From assembly GCA_031835245.1 (NCBI GenBank), contig JAVKOQ010000148.1, positions 26,001 through 90,000 of the forward strand: 64,000 bases of DNA, in the 5' to 3' direction. Each line of letters opens with the position of its first letter. Position 1 is the stretch's first letter. This stretch comes from Balamuthia mandrillaris. Taxonomy: Eukaryota > Discosea > Longamoebia > Balamuthiidae. Both the position numbers and the translations under genes were made by a program. This document shows, in pieces, positions 1 through 12,587 of this stretch. Below the pieces are notes generated by a model. That model did not search any database and was not told the DNA's origin. It saw only the letters and a list, made by a program, of their open reading frames with translations.

Positions 1-1
1 G

Positions 2-359
2 GTGGCCGCTCTCGCCCTGTTATTTGCCATTCACAGCTACCAGCCGTCGCCGTTCTTTGTGCTGGATGAGATCGATGCCGCTCTGGATAATCACAACGTG
101 GCCAAGGTGGTGCGCTATGTCAAGGATCGCGTCAGCAATGACGACCTTCAGGTTATCGTTATCTCTCTGAAGGATTCGTTCTATAGTAACGCCGATGCTC
201 TTGTTGGTGTTTACAGAGATCAGGTTTGTTTTTTTGTTTTCTTTCTATTCTCGTTTTTGCTTCTATTTTAACCAACCTCTTGGTTCAATGTTTGCCTCTC
301 TCCAGGACCGGGATTGTTCTGGCTCGCTTACCATATCTTTGGAGGAGTATGCCGACTGA
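2..359 (+). CDS. SMC1: SMC1 cohesin subunit, C-terminal end (partial)
   Basis: This is the last part of the SMC1 ATPase head. Cohesin SMC1-SMC3 rings hold sister chromatids together in the nucleus. Two exons are visible, 2-223 and 306-359, joined by a GT-AG intron in phase 0; the 5' part lies outside the window. The first exon carries the Walker B segment [12 protein letters not shown] followed by the D-loop, and then an '[11 protein letters not shown]' strand that closely follows the SMC1 C-terminus. The second exon adds the short tail ending LEEYAD. SMC3 and condensin SMCs differ in this tail, so SMC1 is preferred. What is seen is the sequence; the family assignment rests on known SMC1 proteins. 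Confidence 0.9.
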
Positions 360-443
360 TGCCCAGAAATACTTTCTTCTTCTGTACAATTTTTTTCTTC
401 TTTTTTGTTGGTCAGCAATGAGCTTTTTTCTTTTTTGCACAAA

Positions 444-470
444 GTTAGGGTTAGGGCTAGGGTTAGGGCT
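444..470 (+). repeat. Short interstitial TTAGGG-like tract
   Basis: Four near-perfect TTAGGG units in tandem, the third altered to CTAGGG, lie in the 200-base gap between SMC1 and NELF-B, about 100 bases before the NELF-B start codon. Telomere-like boxes also occur as promoter elements in some eukaryotes, so a regulatory role is possible. The tract is too short and too internal to be a chromosome end. Confidence 0.6.
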
Positions 471-480
471 ACATCCCATT

Positions 481-497
481 CTTTGATTTTCGATTGG
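481..497 (+). promoter_or_regulatory. GATT-type promoter motif before NELF-B
   Basis: CTTTGATTTTCGATTGG lies about 70-80 bases upstream of the NELF-B ATG. Closely similar strings lie at comparable distances before the BCS1, MCAT and MORN genes (see findings), so this may be a core promoter element. Its function is inferred only. Confidence 0.4.
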
Positions 498-560
498 TAG
501 TGGTGAAGGAAAACTATCGGCTGAACGTTTTCTGTCGACGGAAAAGGAAGAAAGCAGAAG

Positions 561-1360
561 ATGAGTGACAAAACAACAAGGGGTGAGAAAGGAGAGGGGA
601 CCCCAACGACAGAGGCGGTAACCTCTTCTCCTGCTTCTGTTGTGAGCGGATCCCCGAGGGTGGGACATTACCTCGTTGGTTCCATCGGCGCAGAACACAT
701 TCGAAAGGCGCTCAGCACCTCAGCCCCTCGTAAGGTCTTTGCTGACATACAGAGAGACTATGGCTTGCGGTTTCCTGCACAGCACGCGCCAGAGTCTTCC
801 AGTGCAACTCCTCTTTCGCCAGCACCTGTGTTGGCGCTGCTGGATCTGCATAAAGTCAAACGGGCAGAGGTGTATTCGAACCTTTTGGGCCATCTGCGGG
901 AGCAAATGGTGCACCGAGTGGAGACGGCTGGGCTCACAGTCGAGCAGCTGGGTGCTCTTCTCGAGGAAACGTTTCCTTACATCACATTTCCAGAGTTGAG
1001 AGATGTGCACATGGCCATTCTCAAGCACCACCCAAACATTCCTCGACCGTTTCTTCGACAGTTGGCCACCAATCCTGAGCTGTACAGCGCTTGCCCTCTT
1101 CCTGTTCAACGGCAAATCTGGCAGGTCTGTTCTCTCTGCTCTCTACTCTCGTCTTTCTTCTTTCTTCTCTTCACTACTGATTTTCCAATTATTGGTATGG
1201 CCCATAAACGAGTGCAGATAGAGGAGGACCTCTTTAGAGACAAAGTGTTTCCTTTGCTGAACGAGTATTTGAACCGCCTTCCATTGGATGCTGAAGTCAA
1301 TGAGATGTGTTTGGACAAAGTCTACGAACCAACTAAACGGTTTGTGAGCCTTCTTGCTCG

Positions 1361-1397
<37 letters not shown>

Positions 1398-2832
1398 ATA
1401 GCAGTAACGAATCACACAAGCAAGCAATGCGAAGAGAGGGAGAAGCAATTCTTGAGAAGAGCCAAGGCTGACTATAATTATGCAGGAGAGAAGAGAACCA
1501 AAGTCTGCGAGAACTAGTGGAAATAATTGGAGAGTCTGTTCCGTTGTACAATATGATTCTCCATTTTCTGCGAACACTGTTTGTAAACACAAAGAACCTT
1601 CGGTTTTGCACATTGCGTGCTGAGCTACTGATGGCTGTTCACGATGCTGGTATTGCCACTGTATGTTAAACCTCCTCTTTTTCCTGCTTCCTTTTTTTTT
1701 TTTTTTGGTCGCTCTTTTTACTTGCTCTTTCCTCTTGCATTCTGTAAACAACAATTTAATTCTAACCCAACTTTCATAAGATTTATGAAGCAGATCCCTG
1801 CCATGAGTTTGCGTGGTGCATGGACGCATGCGTGAGAGATAACGTCATTGAGCCTCGGAGAGTAAAGGAGATGCAGAGCTTCTTCGATAACATCCAGCCA
1901 AATGATGCTATCTTGGGGGATCTTGCCATGATCATTCAAGATTCATATGCTATCCACATGCTGCTACGAAATGCTTTTGGTCTTCTGCAAGACGTTGTGG
2001 AGCATGGTATTGCTTCTTCTTTTGTTCTTTGTTTCTTTGTTTTATGACAAACAAATGACATGTTTCATAACCATAGAAAAATTGCCTAATGAGCATGCAC
2101 ACCTTAAGCATGTCACACAACTGTTGCAGCTAGGCCTTCAAGCCAGAGAAATGATAGAAACACAAACTTTTGGAATACCTGGGCCTGATACTGTTATCAT
2201 GCAGAGCCTCTTTCCCATGCTGGCATCCAAAATGTTGGATGATATAGTGAGAGAAACGGAGGAACCGCCCTCTTCGTTGCATTCAGAATTCGTCACTCTC
2301 TTCTCTACTAGCATTTTTGCAAGAAAGGTGCTTATGCATTCTGGTTGTTCTTCTTCTTTTGACATTAACTTTACATTTAATTCTCCCCTAGATGATATTA
2401 CACTATTTGCTTACCAGAGTACAAAGCAACGATGCACTGGCAGTAAAACAGTTGCTAGAGTTGCTCGGCAAGGATGTGCTGAGTGATGAACCCTGTTTCG
2501 TGCAGTCACTCGTTACTCAACTCATATATCAGCAAAAAGTACTTTGCCCTTCGTTACTACTATCCAACACTTGCGCTGTTTAAATTCATAACGTTTCTTG
2601 ACAATGTCTACAGAGCCAAGAGATGAGAGCAACAGCAGTGGACGAGTTTCTAGTACACCACCTCAACGACTCGCTAGTTGTTCACAAACAGTTTATTCGT
2701 TACTTGCTGTGCTGTCACACTCGTTGCTCCACCAATGAGTTGGTCGCCTACCTCAGGAAGAGCACTGGAGCAGAAGCTAGTAGCGAATCAGCCGTTCTTG
2801 AGAAGGTAAACGCCTTTTCTCTTTCCTTACTG

Positions 2833-2871
<39 letters not shown>

Positions 2872-3374
2872 CTATCCTGACCTAACGCCTGTTTGAATAG
2901 GATAAATTGTTACCTACATATGAGATGTTTTTGGAAAGGGTTGGCTCTCGCATCAATGAAGAGAATGCCCCGTTTCTATGGGACTTTATGGGGCTGCCGA
3001 GATCTTCCTCTTCTTCTTCTGAAAGCAACATGGAGACTTCTTCTTCTTGTTCTTCTTGTTCTTCTTCTTCTTCTTCTTCTTCTTCTTCTTCTTCTTCTTC
3101 TTCTTCTTCTTCTTCTTCTTGGGATGACGATCAAAGAGAAGTTAATGGTGGTGAGGAAGAGGCGCAACAACGGATTGCTGCCAACAACAGTAACAGCTTT
3201 AATGAGACTCGCTCCGATGTGAAAGAAGTGAACGAAGAGGGAGAGACAATGGAACAAGAAGAACAGCAGGCAAACATCACAGGAGAGACGGACGCCATGG
3301 ACGAAGAAACACGAGAGGAGGAACGCCGCACGCACGCATCAGACCAAGAGGAGGACGAGCCGCACCCACAATAA
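561..3374 (+). CDS. NELFB: Negative elongation factor B (NELF-B/COBRA1)
   Basis: NELF-B is a subunit of the negative elongation factor that holds RNA polymerase II in promoter-proximal pausing. Eight exons give about 710 residues: 561-1124, 1218-1339, 1504-1660, 1781-2006, 2077-2327, 2392-2538, 2614-2805 and 2901-3374. All junctions are GT-AG and keep frame. Recognisable blocks are 'PLPVQRQIWQ' at the end of exon 1, 'LRTLFVNTKNLRFCTLRAELL' split by nothing in exon 3, and 'DPCHEFAWCMDACVRD..' followed by 'AILGDLAMIIQD' in exon 4. These follow human NELFB in order. The C-terminus is unusual: a TCT/TTC microsatellite (3003-3120) encodes a long serine run followed by an acidic Glu-rich tail. The N-terminal ~60 residues are low complexity. 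The stop is followed closely by AATAAAC, a likely poly(A) signal. Confidence 0.9.
1374..1396. repeat. (GA)n microsatellite in NELF-B intron 2
   Basis: A GA dinucleotide run lies inside the intron 1340-1503. It keeps a spurious open frame running through the intron. Confidence 0.9.
2836..2866. repeat. (CT)n microsatellite in NELF-B intron 7
   Basis: CT dinucleotide run within the intron 2806-2900, upstream of a clear ag acceptor. Confidence 0.9.
3003..3120. repeat. (TTC)n trinucleotide repeat inside NELF-B coding sequence
   Basis: TCT/TTC repeats interrupted by a few other codons, read in the serine frame. The run is part of the last exon and is likely length-variable between isolates. Confidence 0.85.
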
Positions 3375-4346
3375 TAAACAAACTTTTTTTTTCAAAGCGA
3401 TTGGTTGGCTTTGATTTGTGGACTGTTGTTTGTGATTGGGCGGTTTAAATGAGGGTTCCAACCGGACATCCAAATTCCGTTTTCTTTCTTTTCTTTTCCC
3501 TATTTTTTTGGCCCTTTGGATTTTATTTCAGTCCCTTTGTTTTATTATTCGGGTGGCAACACTACCCGCCCGCACACACAACAACACAGCCCTCGTACAA
3601 AATGTGACCTCCGCCTTTCGCACTGTCAAAAGGTGACCTTTTAGTGCTCTCTCTTTTTTTCTCGACACTTCTACTTTCTATGATGACTAGTATTGTCGCC
3701 CCAGACTTAATGTTTTGATGATGAGTGACATATCTTTATGCTGAATGTGTATTTTTTTTTGATGTTTTCTGCTTTGTTTGATTTACTTGGTTTTGACCGC
3801 CTTTTTTTTTCTATCCGCAGGTCTTGTCTTTTGCCTTGTAGGCTGGTGGCTTTCCTTTATTCATGGAAACACCATATCAAAAGGTTGGTTTCCGAATCGA
3901 TTGCGCTACCGTTTAACACAAATTATCAACTCCGTTTATTGATGATATTATAGTTCAACTGACGGTTGTGGCTGCGTTTTAGTCAGCTTTTAGCCACAAC
4001 TAATGTTGATTCGCTCCTACTGAATTGTTTTTCTTTACTCAATTTTTTTTATTCGCTTTTCACTTTATTCATCTCTTGCTTTTTTGGGACAACAGTGCCT
4101 CCCTTGTTTGGGACCGTAAGCCGTCCGTGGTTTTTCCCGTTGAAGGCGTGCAATCACATTACACACCCTTGTATTTTTTATGTTGAGTAATAAAAGGTCG
4201 TTCAGTCTCACTTGTGTTTCCTCCTTTCTCTCTCTCTCTCAGTCTGGACGAGGGCAGTGATGAAAGGTTTTGCGTAGGATCCAACCATTTGTGTTCTCTT
4301 TCACAAAACAACTCCGTCATTTATATTAGATCGTACAAATCTTTCT
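3375..4346. other. Convergent intergenic gap without a recognisable gene
   Basis: About 970 bases between the 3' ends of NELF-B (+) and the acyl-CoA synthetase (-). It is T-rich on the plus strand. Only short open frames occur, with no family resemblance and no convincing splice pattern. A TAATAAAAGG string near 4189 could be a poly(A) signal for an unseen transcript. No tRNA or rRNA was recognised. Confidence 0.5.
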
Positions 4347-6557
4347 TCAAACCTTTCTCTCTTCTTGCAGGCGACGCTGCAATACGTGCTTCAGCGGTTT
4401 GTTGTTTTGATTCTTTGGGATCTCGTTCGTCATAACAACTCTCTGCGGACACTTGTACAGAGCCAAATGTCGTTGGCACCACTCCACCAGTTGCTTCTCT
4501 GTCAGCTCTGTTCCTTCGTGATTGTCATTCCGCACCACGAACGCTACAATGTCCTGTCCACTAAGATCAGGTTTCATGTCTCCCACCACTGCTGCTTCCT
4601 TGACCCCTGGAGAAAAGAGAGAGGAGTAAAAAGAGAGTTGAGTGCGCATGCAGCAAACTCATACCGGTACCATACCTTTGTGCCAGTGCAGTACATCCTC
4701 TAACTCCCGTGGATAGACTTTGATACCTATTTGAGAGAGAAGGAAAAAAAAAGGTCAAAAGCAAGCCACACACAAATGGTTACCTTCTCGTCCGATCCTT
4801 GCCGTAGCGGGGACAAAAAAGCGAAGAGAAGAGAAGAGACAAACCTGAAGGTGGGTTGATAACATCCTTGATACGGCTCAACAAGAATAGGTACCCTTCA
4901 TGGTCCACATAACCAACGTCGCCTGCACGTTCAGAAAGAAAGTCAACACCAGGGTATCGGATGGTGGCAGCCATGAGACTAACCTGTGTGGAACCAGCCA
5001 TTTTTCAAGACTGCCATCGTCTCATGTGGTTGGTTGAAATAACCACTCATCATGTTTGGCGTCTTAACCACAATCTCTCCTTCTTCTTCCGGCCCACATT
5101 CAGAGCCATCCTTTCCCACAATCTTGAGCTTGGCCTCGAACAGCAACCGGCCACACGACTCCAATCGTTTCAGCTGCTGCACGGATGGGTTCTGAGGATG
5201 ATCGTCCTCAGTCAAAGCCGTCACACCAACGCATTCTGTGAGGCCGTAGGTTTGAATAATGGCGGTGTTGGGCAGCGATTTGATGACCTGCTGCAGGACC
5301 CGTACAGGTATGGTACCACCAACATAGACCATGACTTGTAGTTTTTCGGCGATGCGTTGTTTGGTATGTGGGTCAAGACGCGCAAAGCTGTGCATCACAC
5401 CTGGCATGAACAGCGCATGAGTTGCGCCATGTTGCAGCATTGCTTCGATGTAGCCTTCAAAGTCATTGCTTCCCAACAACACAGCCTTTCCACCTGTTTC
5501 GAATAGAAAGAAAAGTACATCAGAGGTTTGGTGGCAAACGTTGAAATGCTTGCGTCATTGCAAGCACTTTTGCACCAACGTGGAGAGATATTTTACTGAC
5601 CAGCAGCAAAGATACTGGCTATCAGATCCACAGAGCCTATCCAAGCACAGAGATTGGTCAAACATATGACGCTTTGTGGTGTGAAGCGAAACAGGTTGCG
5701 CGAGACGAGAGCTACCACAGCCCGATGAGAATAGGCAGCTGCCTTTGGGAACCCTGTTGTGCCTGACGTTATGAACATTGTTGCTATGTCCGTTTCGCTT
5801 ATCTCTTCTTCCTCCAATTCCTTCACTTTGCCCTCGTCAAACTTGTTAACCAGCTCATCATAGTCATGAAAGGCATAAGAAGAAGAAGGAGAAGTCGACA
5901 GGTGGCTCTTTCTTGCTGTTCCAACTTTAGAGGAGAGGGATACCATGTGTTGTACATGACGGAGGGACGGTTTGATGTCCATCAGGGTGGGTATCATCGT
6001 CTCATGCACGACCAAAACGCGAGCTAGTGTATTGTTTATGACGTTGGTGAGTTCCGTCCGTGAGAACAGGTGCACTGCTGGACATGTCACCGCCCCAAGT
6101 TTAGCATTTGCATAGTACATCTTTTTGTTTAATATTTGTTTGTTGATACCAAAACAAAAGAAGGGAAGGAAGAGAAAGTGGTGAACGGAAAAGGGGATGG
6201 CCGGCAGTAACATACCTCTACATAGCGTGGGTCGTTGGGAGAGAGAACAGCAACGTGGTCACATCTGCGCACCCCAAAAACGTGTTTCATGGCACAGGCA
6301 ACTGCTGTGGTCCTCCTGTCGAACCGCTCAAAAGTGTAGCGCTGGTCCTCAAACGCAAGGCAGGTGTTCTTTGGGTGCAGCCGATGGGGATGGGCCAGTA
6401 TGTCTCTCATTGTGTAGGTGGTGCGCACCCCGCTACCCAACCTGCTCCAGGAGGTAAGGAGAGGCAAAGGCCTGCTCACCATGCCCACAGGAGTAGCTAC
6501 TACCCGCATCAAACGGGAAGCAACAGGCTGGGTAAGTACCACCGTTTCCCGTCTCAT
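4347..6557 (-). CDS. Acyl-CoA synthetase of the AMP-forming (ANL) superfamily, probably mitochondrial
   Basis: Activates a carboxylic acid through an acyl-adenylate and transfers it to CoA. Six exons on the minus strand (6557-6216, 6120-5601, 5493-4984, 4922-4845, 4726-4676, 4606-4347) give about 586 residues, the normal size for the family. The phosphate-binding loop SGTTGFPKA lies in exon 2. 'QTYGLTE' (family motif YGxTE) is in exon 3, and 'GWFHTGD' spans exons 3-4. The hinge 'SRIKDVI' is in exon 4, and 'GIKVYPRELEDVL' with the C-terminal lid is in exons 5-6. Several junctions fall inside glycine codons, as checked by frame. The first ~50 residues are basic, Ser/Thr-rich and acid-poor, which suggests a mitochondrial presequence. 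An upstream in-frame ATG at 6596 is possible. Substrate cannot be told from sequence; medium-chain acids are only a guess. No peroxisomal C-terminal tripeptide is seen. Confidence 0.85.
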
Positions 6558-6614
6558 CTCTAGGCAGAAGCGGCAACAACAGTTTTTGATCATCAAATGA
6601 CTCCTCTGAAGATA

Positions 6615-6707
6615 TTGGAATACCCCTCGTAATTATACGGCACAACACAACTAACGAGAAAAGCAACAGGGAAATGTTGGAATACCCCTCGTAATTATAC
6701 GGCACAA
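6615..6707. repeat. 31-base direct repeat upstream of the acyl-CoA synthetase
   Basis: Two identical 31-base copies, each beginning TTGGAATACCCCTCG, lie at 6615-6645 and 6677-6707. Their starts are 62 bases apart and the sequence between them is unrelated. They sit in the 271-base gap between the synthetase 5' end and the 3' end of the ankyrin gene. Paired transcription-factor sites or a small duplication are both possible. Confidence 0.85.
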
Positions 6708-6828
6708 AAATTGTTCTGCGTAAGTGCGTGTGCTCTTGCCACAGGGAGGATGTACAATACATATTCAAGAGAAGATTGTATTCATTGCTGCTACCTATCT
6801 AGGCGCAGTGTGTTGTGCGGGCTGATTT

Positions 6829-9007
6829 TTACATAGCTTCGTTGATTATTTCAACGGTACTGCCAAGATCCTCCTTCTGCTGACATACCATCTTAAAGAT
6901 AGGAAGCACCTTGCTGCCCTTTATCACTTGCACATCACCATCTTCAAAGTGATAGTACAGTCTCAACTTGCCTTCCTCCTGCTTCAGCACTATCTTCGTA
7001 ATGATTCTCACTTTGCCTCCTGTTATTAAAAAGGACATCGTCACATGCCCGCAAGTAGAAGAATGTAAGAAAAGAGAAAAACACGAAAACATAAGGAAAG
7101 AACAAATCGTGACAATCGGAACAACCCTCATGATCATCCGCAGCAACACCTTTGAGCATCACGTGCTTCCCAGAGTCTTTTCTAGGCACCTGTCTACCCT
7201 CTCTGATTTCCCGTTCCCTTGCCGCCGCCATCAGTGCATCCCATCCTTTGGCATTGTTGTTGTTCAGCAAAGAGAGGAAAAAAGAGAAAAGAGAAAAGAG
7301 AACCTTTGGTGGCCTTGTCTTCTTCAGGAAGACGAACGAGTTTGGTAAGAACCCATGGGAATTGCTTGTTGAGATCTTCCTCGAGGGTGGCCTGCCATTC
7401 CCCTTGCAGTTCTGCACAACCGTCGTGGTCAACGTTAAGACGGACTGTACACACCACCATTCTTTCATTGGGAACTTCACTAATAAAACCCCACAACCAT
7501 GTGCTGTGATTTTAAAAAGGGTTAGGTGACGTTAGAAACAAATAACAAAAACAGGAAAGCGGGGGAGATGCACAAAGATGCCATGTGCTTGGTTCTAGCA
7601 GAGGGAGTCATGTTAAGTTTGCGGTTAAGGATCAACTTGATTTGTACGCAGAGGCCAACCTTCGGCCCATCGTTGCGTTCATCATACCACACCTATATTA
7701 CAGTTGAAACCCTTCCTTAATACGAAATAAAATATTACAAAGAAGCAGAAGTAAGGAAGCTAGGTGTGGAATATCCTTGGCTTGCTAAAAGGTTACCTCT
7801 AACTGGTCTGCCCAAAGCGCCCCTCCAAAATCGCGTTCGTGTTGCAGCATCCTTTCGTCTTGATGGTAGCCATCACCCACAAAATTAGGTAAGGTTCTAG
7901 GTCTCTCGCTAGGAGATAGCTGACGAGGAAAAACAACTACAGTTTGTTACAGAAATGCAAAGAGGTTCTCTCTTTAGCATATCAGTACTGCAGCATATAT
8001 GAGGTTGGTTTGTACCTGCTCCACACGAGCGAAGATAGGCTGCTACTTGATCGTGTCCATATTTTTCGGCCTGTAATACATTTAATCAGCAGATTGCGCT
8101 TTTGTGAAGCAAGAACAAAGAGAGCGAGAGAGAAAAGCAAAGGAGGAGAAAAGAAAATAACTGGCATACCATTTTAAGGGGTGTGACGTCAAGGTAGCCT
8201 TTGATGTTAACATCGGCACCGAACTGTACGAAAAGTCGAACATATGGCAGGTCGCCGTGGCATGCAGCGAAGTGCAGCACCGTCTTTTGCATAACCACCA
8301 ATCAAAATAAGAATAGACGAGAAAGTGCTCACGCATGAGAGACCTTGTACGCTACCTCTTTGTAACGGTTCGCGACGCTCCAATCGATGGCCACACCCTG
8401 TGTTACGTTTGGAATATAAGACCACTAAATTCTAAGGTACAACATATGCCATGTAAGACTGAAAACTTACCTCTTCGCGGCAAGCCTCAAGAAGACGACG
8501 TAAGGACCGTTGGTTTCTTCTCAGGTAGCCCAGATAGATAGGAGTACAGCCACTTCTCTCCGTTGTTTCAAGGTTGGGGTTGGCGCCATGCTGGATCAAT
8601 GGCTTGATGCAGTTAACTATGTTATGACAAAGAGCACAGTGCAACGGGGTTTCGCCGGCGTCGTTCCTCGCGTTCACGTCAATGCCACCTGATTGCAATA
8701 ATTGCACGACAGCAGCTGCTTCTCCATCGGAGACGGCTTCATGAAGGGCGGTGAAACCTTTGCTCTCGGGGTGCACTTCCCTTTCCTCTTCTTCCTCCTC
8801 GTCAGGATCGATCATGTCGTTGCTGAAAGCCTTCTGTTGGAGGAAAGCGTCCTGCACGCGAAGCACCAGGTCTCTCTTCTCGCGGCAGTCCTCGTGGTCC
8901 ACGCCCATTGCCTCCAGCAGCAGACGCAAGTCCATTTCGGACCAGAGGTTGAGATCGTGGCTCGACCCCTGAAAGCTGGTACCACTTCCTCCGCTCTTTT
9001 TTTCCAT
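6829..9007 (-). CDS. SAP-like/ankyrin-repeat protein with an unassigned C-terminal domain
   Basis: Nine exons (9007-8471, 8397-8344 or 8356, 8283-8170, 8070-8016, 7936-7797, 7692-7574, 7503-7304, 7245-7150, 7019-6829) give about 500 residues with every junction in frame. Residues ~22-50 contain 'LLLEAMGVDHEDCREKRDLV', a SAP-like helix-turn-helix also seen next to FYVE/RING domains. After an acidic linker come ankyrin repeats ('GFTALHEAV', 'GETPLHCALCHN', 'GCTPIYLGY', 'TVLHFAACHGDL'), ending near residue 255. The last ~245 residues form a compositionally normal domain that I do not recognise; short patches are 'LWADQLEVWYDERNDGPKVG', 'FPWVLTKLVRLPEED' and 'YYHFEDGDVQVIKG'. The ankyrin part suggests protein binding; the C-terminal function is unknown. 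The end of exon 2 is ambiguous by 12 bases without affecting frame. Exon 7 is entered after a TT|C split codon. Confidence 0.75.
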
Positions 9008-9076
9008 TTCGTCTATTGTTGTTTGAATGAAAGAAAACAGGCTCAGTTTGGCTTGCTATGTTTTTAGTCAGAGAGG

Positions 9077-9152
<76 letters not shown>

Positions 9153-9591
9153 CATAGAACGAAGAAAGGGACACACGAAAGAAAAGAAGGAGAGGAGAGA
9201 CGTTGGAAGAAGGGGAGGGCAGAACCGTTGTTAAGCACTGGTGATGTAGCAGAACGGTGTTGGATTTTCTCGAGCAAAACGACCAAATGAAAAAAAAAAA
9301 GCGTAGCAGACCACCAAAACAAAGCAAACAAACAAACAAACAAACAAACAAAAAAAAAAACGTAGCACGTTTCTCTTACGCTGCGAATATTTGCAAGAAG
9401 CGTCTTTTCCTAAACGAGGCATTTTATTCAGTGGACCACAGCAAGGGGTGCATTGCACCTTTCCTTTGCAGCGCAGATGTGTTATTTGTACAGGAGGCGG
9501 CAGGTGGGAAACAGAGGGATTGGAGGAAAAGAGGGGAGTCCAATAAAAATAATAAATAGAAAACAAAAACAAAAACAAAAAAAAAAGAGAG
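9008..9591. other. Intergenic gap with GA and AAAC repeats
   Basis: 584 bases between the start of the ankyrin gene and the stop of the CLU/TPR gene, both on the minus strand. It contains a long (GA)n run (9081-9150), an (AAAC)n run near 9328-9350 and A-rich stretches. No gene was recognised. Confidence 0.6.
9081..9150. repeat. Long (GA)n microsatellite
   Basis: About 35 GA units upstream of the ankyrin gene, among the longest dinucleotide tracts in the window. On the gene's sense strand it is a CT tract, possibly in the promoter or 5' leader. Confidence 0.9.
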
Positions 9592-12541
9592 TCAACCTAC
9601 GTGCTCTTGGTGCTCCTCCTTTCCGTCTTCTGGGGGAGCTTCATCGGTGGGCAACTCCTCTTGTGCTGGGCTGGTCGTGGTTAGGAATCCTTCTTCGTTA
9701 TCTTGAGCGCGAAGCAACAAGAGCCGCTCCTCCTCGGTGAGCTCCTCGGAGGAGACTAGCAACGTGGGTGAGGACACCAGGTCGATCTCTTCCCTGGCCC
9801 TTCGTTCAAAGTCCTTGTCGTTCATCGTGAGGAGGTAGGCAAAGTCCTTTGGAGAGCCATGTCGCGACATAGAAGAGGGGGTAGCCGAAGAGGCACGAGG
9901 AGAGGCTGAAGGATCGGGTACGGAGGAGGGTGAATAAGACGAAGAAGACGCAGATGGAGAAGAAACAAAAGAAGAGGAAGATGAAGAGCCAAAAATGGAG
10001 GGACTGGAAGAGGAAGCAGAATTGCCAAAAGAATTGGAAAAGATATGACGAAGTGACTTCCTCGTCCTAAGGCTGGAGGTTTTCGCGCTTTTCTTGTTGT
10101 TATCAAGATCGTTGTGGAAGGGAAGTGATGAGGGGCATGATGCAGTCCGCGATGCCTGAATAGGAGTAGCATTTAATGCTAAACTTCTTTTGCTGGTGCT
10201 GCTGCCGTTGGTTAAGGAAGTAGGATCTAAGTAAGCAGCTGCTTTGTACCTCTCTGCCTCAGTTTTGGTAAGAATGTCTTGCCAAGCAGTTGGTATATCG
10301 TCGGAGAGAGATCTTTGGTGCGGAATAGGACGACGATGGTCGAGGTGGTGTATGGCTGTTACTTGTTGCTGCTGTTTCTCCTCTTCTTTTTCTTCTTGCT
10401 CCTCCGCCTTTTTCGCTTCCTCCTCCCGTATCCTTTCCTTTTCTTTGGCCACTGTGCAAAGTGAGCTGCGAAGGAAGAAGCGTTCTGCTTCTTTGTCGTT
10501 GCCACATTTGAGAGTGAGAAAGTTGCCATACTCTTGAAGACATGCCACGTTGGTCGGATCTATCTCCAACGAACGTAGATAAAACTCTTCAGCTTCATCT
10601 ATCTTCGAGCACTTATCTAAACATGAAGTATTAGTAAGGAGAAGGAGGAGGAAGAGGAGGAGGAGGAGGAGAGATACAAACTGCGTACCTAAGAATTGAG
10701 CATATTGGAAACAGCAAAAACTATCCATGGGATTGGCGGTTATGGCCCTAAGGTAATAGCTGTTGGCCCGTTGGGCCATCTCGTTCTCAAATGAGAAGTG
10801 TATGTCAGCGAGGTTGTTCAATGACCCTTCCATGAAGCGCATTGCCATCTCAGCACAGTAACAGAGCACGTCGCTGTTGTTTGGTTCCACGCTCAACACT
10901 TCTGCTCGTTTAAAGCATGTCTTAGAAGAAAGCAGAATAAAGAAGTAAATGATATTGAACATTCATTTTACCTTCAAACTTTTCAGTTGCTCTTTTGAAG
11001 AAACGTTCAGCATTGATAGGATTAGAAGCAAACAGCATGTTTCCTTTCAAATATAGCGACATTCCTGTTTCATAATTTAAACAAAAGGTCAGTCCACATT
11101 CAACAAAAAGGAGAAGAAATTAACAGAACCTTGAGCATGAGATATGATGTTCATGTGTTTCACTCGTAAGCCCATCTCCTCCATGTCAGTATAATCCAGT
11201 GGCTGCTCTCCTCTTGTGCTCCAAAAGTTTTTGTTGGTGGAAAACTCTTTGATGACGCGTCGACTGAACTTGAGGCCACACAGCTTTTGTACTCGATTGA
11301 ACAAAAGTAATTTTCCGTCCATGCTCGCATCTGAAAAGGAGTCTAATATCGACTTGAGAGGAAAGTTCTCCGCTGCTTCTTCCGGCGTAAGCGCCAATTC
11401 AAACTTGCTGCATAACAGAAAGAAAAAACACAAATGAGATTTTAGCGATAATATAGGAACGTAAAACAAAGGAAAGACAAACCGCATAAGACTTATTTTT
11501 AAATTTTTGGTCCAGTATTCTTCTGAGTGGTCGCTGTGACCAATGATGAGGTTAAGATAGTCGATTACAAGGCGATGATACGGCTCTTCCAGCGGCAACT
11601 TGAGTTCTCTCATGCGCTCTCTTAGCCTCAATCTGAGGTTGGTCTTCACGATCCTTGCGCACATCTCTACCAGCAATAACGTCTTACAGTCAATGTCAGT
11701 CATGTAACGACTGTAACGTGTTGTAAGTTGAAGCCAGTAAGAAGCAATAGAAGCAGGAAGAGGAGCACGAGGAAAAAGTACGGTACCGTAACATGCCAAG
11801 ATATCGAATGTTAATGCCTTTACTGTGGAGAGCTTCCGTAAGACTAAAATTTTCTAGACCATCCGTCTTCTGCCTCGCTTCCTTGATCATGATGCTGAGG
11901 ATGTCAGCATAGGAAGGAATGACTACGGAAATGAGATGACGAGTGGCCGCCTTGATTTCCTCGTTGTGTTGCTCCATGTCAAAGTGCTTGATGAAGCCGC
12001 TGAACGCATCCGAGCAGAGAGGTTTGGGCCATTCTCTCACAAACTCGGGTCGCAGCAAACGGAACAAATGAGCCATTTGGACACTATTTGTTCATGGGTT
12101 AGAGAAGAAGAAAGAAGAAAGGAGAAAGGAGAAAGAAGAAAGAAGAGGAAAGAGGAGACATACCCAGGTTTAGGAAACTCGGGAGGAAAAACACGCGAAA
12201 AGTCCAACAGATAAAAGCGACCATCCGAACCCTTATGTCCTTCCAGATCAGCAGGGGCATGTAGGAACTTGGCGTTCCAGCGATGAACTCCTGCCTTATG
12301 ACCTTTGATGTTGAGCTTCTCTGCCAGTCTCTTCATCTTTCGGTTCATTTCTGCATCTTTCGCATGAACTGTCCGACCTTGTTGAGTTTAATTAAGAAAG
12401 AAATCAGGTGGTTTGCTCAAATAAGAGACCGTTGGGGAGTCGCAGTACCATAGTCGTTGGAACCATAGACGATGGTGTGGCGGTTGATTGGAAGAACCGA
12501 CATTGCTATCAATCTGAATCCTGTTGAAATAAAACGTCAAA

Positions 12542-12587
<46 letters not shown>
